A DNA stretch of 64,000 nucleotides. Source: CAWGJF01 sp963715745. GTDB lineage: Bacteria > Bacteroidota > Ignavibacteria > Ignavibacteriales > Ignavibacteriaceae. Shown piece by piece: positions 59,319 through 64,000 of the stretch. The notes below the pieces were generated by a model. It made no database searches. It was not told the DNA's origin and saw only the letters and a program-made list of their open reading frames with translations. Position numbers and translations under genes: made by a program. The stretch's first letter is position 1; each line of letters starts with the position of its first letter. The stretch is taken from NCBI GenBank assembly GCA_963715745.1, contig OY970271.1, forward strand, positions 2,356,001 through 2,420,000, written 5' to 3'.

Positions 59319-59377
59319 ATTCCGAACTTGTTTCGGAATATCAAGAATCGAAAAAGATCCTGAATCAAGTTCAGGAT
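59319..59377. repeat. Inverted pair of REP-like palindromes (BIME-like)
   Basis: ATTCCGAA (59319-59326) pairs with TTCGGAAT (59332-59339), and ATCCTGAA (59357-59364) pairs with TTCAGGAT (59370-59377). The outer edges read GTCAT and ATGAC, so the two elements are inverted relative to each other. It lies 8 bases beyond the stop of the 59385 gene on the minus strand. Confidence 0.75.
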
Positions 59378-59384
59378 GACTTCG

Positions 59385-61586
59385 TCACTTTAACAACAAC
59401 ATTTTTTTCGTCTCAACAAAATCTTGTCCTGAGCCTGTCGAAGGATCGACTGCCCTCAATTGATAAAAGTAAACTCCGCTTGGAAGATTAGCAGCATTCC
59501 AATTTAACTCGTAAGTGCCAACTGGTTTTTCCTCATTGACTAAGGTCTCAATTTCACTTCCGAGTACATCAAAAACTTTAATTACTACTTTACTTGATTG
59601 CGGAATTGAGTATTTGATTTTAGTACTCGGGTTGAACGGATTGGGGTAGTTTTGTGAAAGCAAAAACTCCATCGGTACTTCATCTGTCTGTTCTTCTTCA
59701 ATGAAAGATACACCGCCATTACTGGTATGCAATATTACACCAGAGGACCCAACCGCCCATCCAGTATTTGCGTCAGTAAAGAAAACTTTATTAAGAGTAG
59801 AACTTGTGTTACATGGTTGATTTTTCCATGTTGTGCCTCCATCTGATGTATTTAAAATTGAACCTATACTAATAAATATTGCTATAGGTTTAAGACCCAC
59901 TGCCCATCCAGTATTTATATCACTAAAGTAGACACTTTTAATACTATGAGAATCAATGATAGCCAGATCAGTCCAGTTTTCTCCACCATTTGTGGTATGA
60001 AAGATTTTATTAGGTGATTCTAATACCCAACCATTTTCATAATCAACAAAGGACAAACTTATTATTTCTCCAGATATTAACCACGGATCCTGATCTACCC
60101 AGGTCTCTCCACCATTATCAGTATGAAGAATTGTCCCATAAGCTCCTGCAGCCCAGCCAGTGTTTGCATCTTTGAAATAAACGCAGTTAAGATTTTTATT
60201 TATTCCGCTAACCTGATTAAACCAATTTTCCCCACCATTGGTGGTATGAAGAATTGTTCCTCCACCGCCAACAGCCGTACCAGTATTTTCATCTACAAAA
60301 TAAACATCTGATAAGCCTCCTGAAGTTCCGCTTTGTTGATTTGTCCAGGTAGTTCCACCATCAGTAGTATGGAGAATTGGACTAATGCCTCCGTAATAAT
60401 CTAACCCTACTGCCCAGCCTGTATTTTCATCGGTAAAGTAAATACTGTAGAGATACTGCAATTCAAATGATGTTTGTCTTTGCCAGGTTACTCCACCATT
60501 GGTTGTATGGAAAATTATTCCGTAAGGACCCTCATCCCCACCATTTCCAACTGCCCAACCTTTGTTTGCATCGATGAAAAACACATCATTGAATCCGTCC
60601 GTCATTCCGTCTTTATATCTTTCCCAAGATTCTCCTCCATCTGTGGTACGAACGAATGTGCACTGGTCTCCAACAGCCCAACCCGTGTTTGAATCTATAA
60701 AGGCAACACTCCTGAGAGGCCACCAACCTTGAACAGTAATACTTGTCCAGTTTGCTCCACCATTTGTAGTATGAAGGATTGTACCCCAAGAGCTATTAGG
60801 GATATTATTCCATCCGCCTACTGCCCATCCATTATTTGCATCTTCAAAATAAATACTATTGAGCCAGTGCGTTGATGGGTTTATTTGAGTTCCCCAAGTA
60901 ACTCCGCCATCCGTAGTGTGAAGGATTGTGTTATCATGGTAATCTCGAATGAGAGCCCAACCGGTACTTCTATCAATAAAGTATACGCTTGATATTGGTC
61001 TAACCGTTGTGTACATCTGACTAACCCATTTTTCCCCTCCATTTGTTGTATTCAGAATAGTACCAGAATCACCTACTGCCCATCCAGTGTTCACATCAAT
61101 AAAAAATATATTAAGAAGCGAATTGGTAGTGCCGCTTGATTGACTCATCCAATTTTCACCGCCATTAGTAGTATGAAGAATTGTTCCATTATCTCCAACC
61201 ACAGTTCCTATATTTGGGTCTGGAAAACAAACGCTAAACAGTCTACTCGTAGTTCCACTCTCCTGGTTTGTCCAAATTTCACCACCATCAATTGTATGGA
61301 GTATCAATCCATTATCTCCTACCACAGTACCTATTTCAGGATCACTAAAAGAAACACTAAAGAGTGAATCTGTAGTTCCGCTCTCCTGGTTTTTCCAACT
61401 TTCACCACCATTAGTCGTATGAACAATTGTTCCTAAGTTCCCCACTATGGTACATACATTGTTATTAACGAATGAAATATCTGTAAGAGAGTTCCTGGTT
61501 GGAAAATGATTCTGGGAGTACCATTGCGCATAAATTATTTGCGATAGCAGCAAAAGGAATAGCAAAGTTTGTAATAATTGTTTCAT
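59385..61586 (-). CDS. T9SS cargo with about a dozen YCF48-like 'GTILHTTNGGENW' repeats
   Basis: A 733-residue protein with a signal peptide (1-20, ending QIIYAQ). Residues about 25-640 hold at least twelve repeats of about 45 residues with a strict pattern: ...FVDENTGTAVGGGGTILHTT then NGGENWFNQVSG. These resemble YCF48-like/PSII stability factor propellers and would form one or two beta-propellers. The sorting domain has LSQNYPNPFNPSTKIKYSIP. Its end is unusual: YFYQLRAVDPSTGSGQDFVE followed by TKKM, with a ten-residue insert encoded by a REP-like sequence. The DNA of the sorting domain closely matches the Kelch gene at 50539. No enzymatic motif is visible. Confidence 0.83.
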   Translation of the reverse strand: MKQLLQTLLFLLLLSQIIYAQWYSQNHFPTRNSLTDISFVNNNVCTIVGNLGTIVHTTNGGESWKNQESGTTDSLFSVSFSDPEIGTVVGDNGLILHTIDGGEIWTNQESGTTSRLFSVCFPDPNIGTVVGDNGTILHTTNGGENWMSQSSGTTNSLLNIFFIDVNTGWAVGDSGTILNTTNGGEKWVSQMYTTVRPISSVYFIDRSTGWALIRDYHDNTILHTTDGGVTWGTQINPSTHWLNSIYFEDANNGWAVGGWNNIPNSSWGTILHTTNGGANWTSITVQGWWPLRSVAFIDSNTGWAVGDQCTFVRTTDGGESWERYKDGMTDGFNDVFFIDANKGWAVGNGGDEGPYGIIFHTTNGGVTWQRQTSFELQYLYSIYFTDENTGWAVGLDYYGGISPILHTTDGGTTWTNQQSGTSGGLSDVYFVDENTGTAVGGGGTILHTTNGGENWFNQVSGINKNLNCVYFKDANTGWAAGAYGTILHTDNGGETWVDQDPWLISGEIISLSFVDYENGWVLESPNKIFHTTNGGENWTDLAIIDSHSIKSVYFSDINTGWAVGLKPIAIFISIGSILNTSDGGTTWKNQPCNTSSTLNKVFFTDANTGWAVGSSGVILHTSNGGVSFIEEEQTDEVPMEFLLSQNYPNPFNPSTKIKYSIPQSSKVVIKVFDVLGSEIETLVNEEKPVGTYELNWNAANLPSGVYFYQLRAVDPSTGSGQDFVETKKMLLLK
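59426..59447 (-). repeat. REP-like element inside the reading frame
   Basis: GTCCTGAGCCTGTCGAAGGA (59426-59445) has a TCCT..AGGA stem and the GAGCCTGTCGAAGG core of Bacteroidota-type REP sequences. It is in frame and encodes DPSTGSGQ in the sorting domain of the 59385 gene. Confidence 0.6.
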
Positions 61587-61631
61587 AGTGTTTCTCCTAG
61601 TTATGGATGCTTTTAAATATTTTTTTAATTA

Positions 61632-61652
61632 GGACGAGACATAGTCTCGCCC
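61632..61652 (-). terminator. Hairpin GGACGAGAC / GTCTCGCCC
   Basis: The stem 61632-61640 / 61644-61652 has one mismatch and a 3-base loop, 28 bases beyond the stop of the 61681 gene. It is related to the hairpins at 50494 and 52674 and is followed by CTACTAACTACT. Confidence 0.6.
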
Positions 61653-61680
61653 CTACTAACTACTGACTACTAACTTCTAA

Positions 61681-64000
61681 CTACTTGAGTAACAACATCT
61701 TCTTCGTCTCAACAAATGAACCCGCCCTAAGCTGGTAGAAATAAACTCCGCTTGGTAAGTTGGCTGCATTAAAATCTATCGAATAATTTCCAGCGGGTTT
61801 TTCTTCGTTAACCAAAGTTGTTACTTCTTCGCCCAACAGGTTAAATAGAGTTAATCTAACTTTACTCATCTCTGCTATCGAATAATTTATTGTCGTGCTT
61901 GGATTAAATGGATTTGGATAGTTTTGTTCAAGCACAAATTCTGTAGGAGCATTTTCGTCATCAGCAATATTATCTGGTTTCTGAAAGAAAAATTCTAATG
62001 CATTATCCAAATGTGCACGCCAGCTTCCCCAACTATGTGCCTCGTGCCATTCATTCCAAGCCAGATCGTATCCTATATTTATTAATCCATCCCTCATTGG
62101 AACCGCATTTACCAAAATCGTCCATTCATAAGTTCCCCAATCCAAATACCATTTAATATCTTTCTGTGGTCCATTTAGTACAAGATTATATACTTCCATA
62201 TTTTTAGCCCAATATGAAGGAGAGTAAGGTGCACATAGACCGAATTCTTCCGGGTGATTATAGCATATTTGAGTTGTAATAAGTCCTCCATATGATAAAC
62301 CTCCCATTGCTCGTTTATGTGGATCTGTCATTGTTCTATAGGTAGAGTCTATATGTGGCATGAGTTCATCAATAATGAATGATTCGAATTGCTGCGTTAG
62401 ATTTAATGCATATTCGTTATCCCTATCAACCGGTGGAACAAACACACAAATGATTGGATCAATTTTACTTAACGCAATTAAATAATCCAGAATATTATTT
62501 GCAGTGGCTATATTTAAATAATCAAGACCATCGTGAAGAAGTAGTACAGGGAAATGATCCGTACTCTGCGATTCGTAATTAAAAGGTATATAAATTTTAA
62601 TAGTTCGTGTATTACCAAGTATTGTACTTGTAAACTCAAATGAATCTATCGTTCCATGAGGAATATTAGGATAATATTCTACTTCAGGCGGTTGAACATA
62701 GTCAGGCATTGCAAGTTCCGAATTCGGTCCATATCCACCAGGTACCAAATTAGGATTTAGTGGGTCTAGTATCCATTCATTTCCGTTTAGATAATATTTA
62801 TAATCCAGCCTGGCATCCGATTCGTAAACAGCTTCATGATACCAGAAGGTGGTACCCACGAGTTTTGTCATAGGAGAAGACATTGTTGCCCACTCATTTG
62901 CATCTCCCGGTACATTTATACTCGAAGCAGCACCCTGATAGATATAATAAACAATTGTGTTCTCTTCGATAATTGGAAAAGAAGATGCAGCATTCATAAA
63001 GCTGTCAATTATAGTTTGCTTTTCACTTGAGGGTACCGAATTTACACGATTAACAAATGCTCTGAAATTTGGTCCCAGTAATTCATTTTGAAATTGTGCA
63101 TTAGGATCACCACCATAGGCGCCCATATCCACCCTTATTTGACCCAATCCCCAATTACAATCAAGGAGCCAATCTGTGATAGCTGGATTTCCGGCATCGA
63201 TACATGGAGAATTTAAGCCATTCCCACAATCAGTCGACATAAGGTGAAAATCATTATTTAAAGTATCTCTGAATAAAGGATCCAAATCAATATTTCCAAT
63301 TCCGGAAAAACCACCTTCAATATCACAATAATGAACACTTGCATTGCCATAAATCTCTGACCCCGATGTGTTTGTGTTATTCCAAAGCACTGAATTTTCT
63401 ACATCAATAGAATTACCTCCTGAATAAATAGCTCCACCTTGTCCATTTGTTGCCAGATTGGAGGATATTGTATTATTCAAAAGATTTGGCGATTGTGCTG
63501 TTAGACAGCTAATGCCACCTCCTGATGTTGCAGTATTCTTAATAATGATATTGTTTCTAATTAACTGATTGCTTCCATTGCTCAAGTTAATTCCTCCCCC
63601 AAATGAACCACTGGAACCTTGAACAAGGTTATCCATCACTGTATTGTTACTGAACAAAAGTGGGGTATCCGAACCGAATGAATGGAAACCACCTCCATAA
63701 CAAGGATATGCAGTGCAATTAGGAGCCAGCGCCTGATTACGTGCAATAAGATTTCCTGATATAGTAACTTCGACAAATACCATAGAAATACCACCTCCAT
63801 TGCTGTTCCAATTAGCTCCATTTGTGCTTGCAATGTTGTCAGTTATGGAATTGTTTATCAGACGTGTTTTCGAAAAAATGCCAACACCACCTGCCCCTGT
63901 CTGAAAAAAATCCGACAGGATATTATTATGATTTATATCATTGTATTCTATAATAACTACCTTTGAGTTGTCACCGCCACAAGCAATTCCGCCTCCGTAG
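61681..64000 (-). CDS. T9SS cargo: beta-helix, CBM48-like domain and esterase (5' truncated by window edge)
   Basis: The frame is open from 61681 through the right edge, so the start is outside the window; the first in-frame ATG at 63783 is not the true start. The order is: a beta-helix with short rungs (NNTVMDNLVQGSSGSFGGGI, NNIIIKNTATSGGGI), a DIGADE-like closure (RVDMGAYGGDP), a CBM48/early-set-like module (DANEWATMSSPMTKLVGTTF, LDYKYYLNGNEWILDPLNP), then an alpha/beta-hydrolase esterase. Its nucleophile is Ser in GGLSYGG, with EAHSWGSWR as the catalytic His block, as in enterochelin-esterase-like enzymes. The sorting domain has LEQNYPNPFNPSTTINYSI and ends SGVYFYQLRAGSFVETKKM. It should be a surface hydrolase of an ester-linked substrate; the substrate is unknown. 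Confidence 0.82.
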   Translation of the reverse strand, partial: YGGGIACGGDNSKVVIIEYNDINHNNILSDFFQTGAGGVGIFSKTRLINNSITDNIASTNGANWNSNGGGISMVFVEVTISGNLIARNQALAPNCTAYPCYGGGFHSFGSDTPLLFSNNTVMDNLVQGSSGSFGGGINLSNGSNQLIRNNIIIKNTATSGGGISCLTAQSPNLLNNTISSNLATNGQGGAIYSGGNSIDVENSVLWNNTNTSGSEIYGNASVHYCDIEGGFSGIGNIDLDPLFRDTLNNDFHLMSTDCGNGLNSPCIDAGNPAITDWLLDCNWGLGQIRVDMGAYGGDPNAQFQNELLGPNFRAFVNRVNSVPSSEKQTIIDSFMNAASSFPIIEENTIVYYIYQGAASSINVPGDANEWATMSSPMTKLVGTTFWYHEAVYESDARLDYKYYLNGNEWILDPLNPNLVPGGYGPNSELAMPDYVQPPEVEYYPNIPHGTIDSFEFTSTILGNTRTIKIYIPFNYESQSTDHFPVLLLHDGLDYLNIATANNILDYLIALSKIDPIICVFVPPVDRDNEYALNLTQQFESFIIDELMPHIDSTYRTMTDPHKRAMGGLSYGGLITTQICYNHPEEFGLCAPYSPSYWAKNMEVYNLVLNGPQKDIKWYLDWGTYEWTILVNAVPMRDGLINIGYDLAWNEWHEAHSWGSWRAHLDNALEFFFQKPDNIADDENAPTEFVLEQNYPNPFNPSTTINYSIAEMSKVRLTLFNLLGEEVTTLVNEEKPAGNYSIDFNAANLPSGVYFYQLRAGSFVETKKMLLLK

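Noticed and set aside
1..64000. tRNA, rRNA, riboswitch or insertion-sequence transposase genes
   Set aside because: The gaps between genes were scanned by eye for cloverleaf arms, conserved rRNA or riboswitch cores and transposase motifs; none was found. Small structured RNAs could have been missed without a covariance search.

Overview
The window looks like chromosomal DNA of an uncultured or poorly described member of the Ignavibacteria / Bacteroidota-Chlorobiota group. Pointers are the AT-rich coding style, Bacteroidota-type promoter elements (TAnnTTTG), and above all at least ten C-terminal type IX secretion (T9SS) sorting domains of the form 'LSQNYPNPFNPST...GVYFYQL...ETKKMLLLK'. Family assignments come from reading motifs, not from database searches. 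Clear Shine-Dalgarno sequences are frequent, and TTG or GTG starts are common. || Layout. 1-3016: the end of a probable SGNH hydrolase, a SPOR lipoprotein, then a convergent three-gene minus-strand operon of atypical pilin-like proteins. 3346-7603: ssb, a CNNM/CBS membrane protein, a small membrane protein, an MlaD/MCE protein, acpS, a small membrane protein and an HNH endonuclease. 8040-9576: a T9SS cargo gene broken by a one-base frameshift. 9890-17962: a long housekeeping run (trpS, scpA, scpB, rluB-type, lysS, S41 protease, DUF3108 protein, gamma-carbonic anhydrase, ybeY). 18040-22631: xerC/D-type recombinase, hpf, hprK, an M23 peptidase behind a near-consensus promoter, a DUF2795 protein and holB. 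22736-26907: thiolase and 3-hydroxybutyryl-CoA dehydrogenase, then a frameshifted ClC channel with CBS and TrkA-C domains. 26951-34370 (minus): purF, a secreted S8 protease, pgsA-like, ftsY and a small membrane protein, packed as one operon. 34559-37185 (plus): a coiled-coil protein and an unusually long KamA-family radical SAM protein. || 37334-64000 is different: 27 kb almost entirely on the minus strand and made mostly of secreted multi-domain proteins (FG-GAP propellers, Kelch, YCF48/BNR-like repeats, beta-helices, an esterase). Nearly all end in a T9SS sorting domain. A hybrid histidine kinase / receiver / AraC regulator sits in the middle and is a candidate controller. The largest protein has no sorting domain and ends in dockerin-like calcium repeats; its downstream neighbour begins with a cohesin/CBM-like beta-sandwich, a possible surface-assembly pair. 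The cluster also carries gene debris (a severed signal peptide, a severed sorting domain, an orphan sorting domain), REP-like palindromes, heptamer repeats and variable-arm hairpins. Several repeats lie in frame inside the sorting-domain genes. || Caution: three genes (HNH, the first T9SS cargo, ClC) need a one-base correction at a homopolymer, which may be assembly error rather than biology. No tRNA, rRNA, CRISPR array or transposase was seen.
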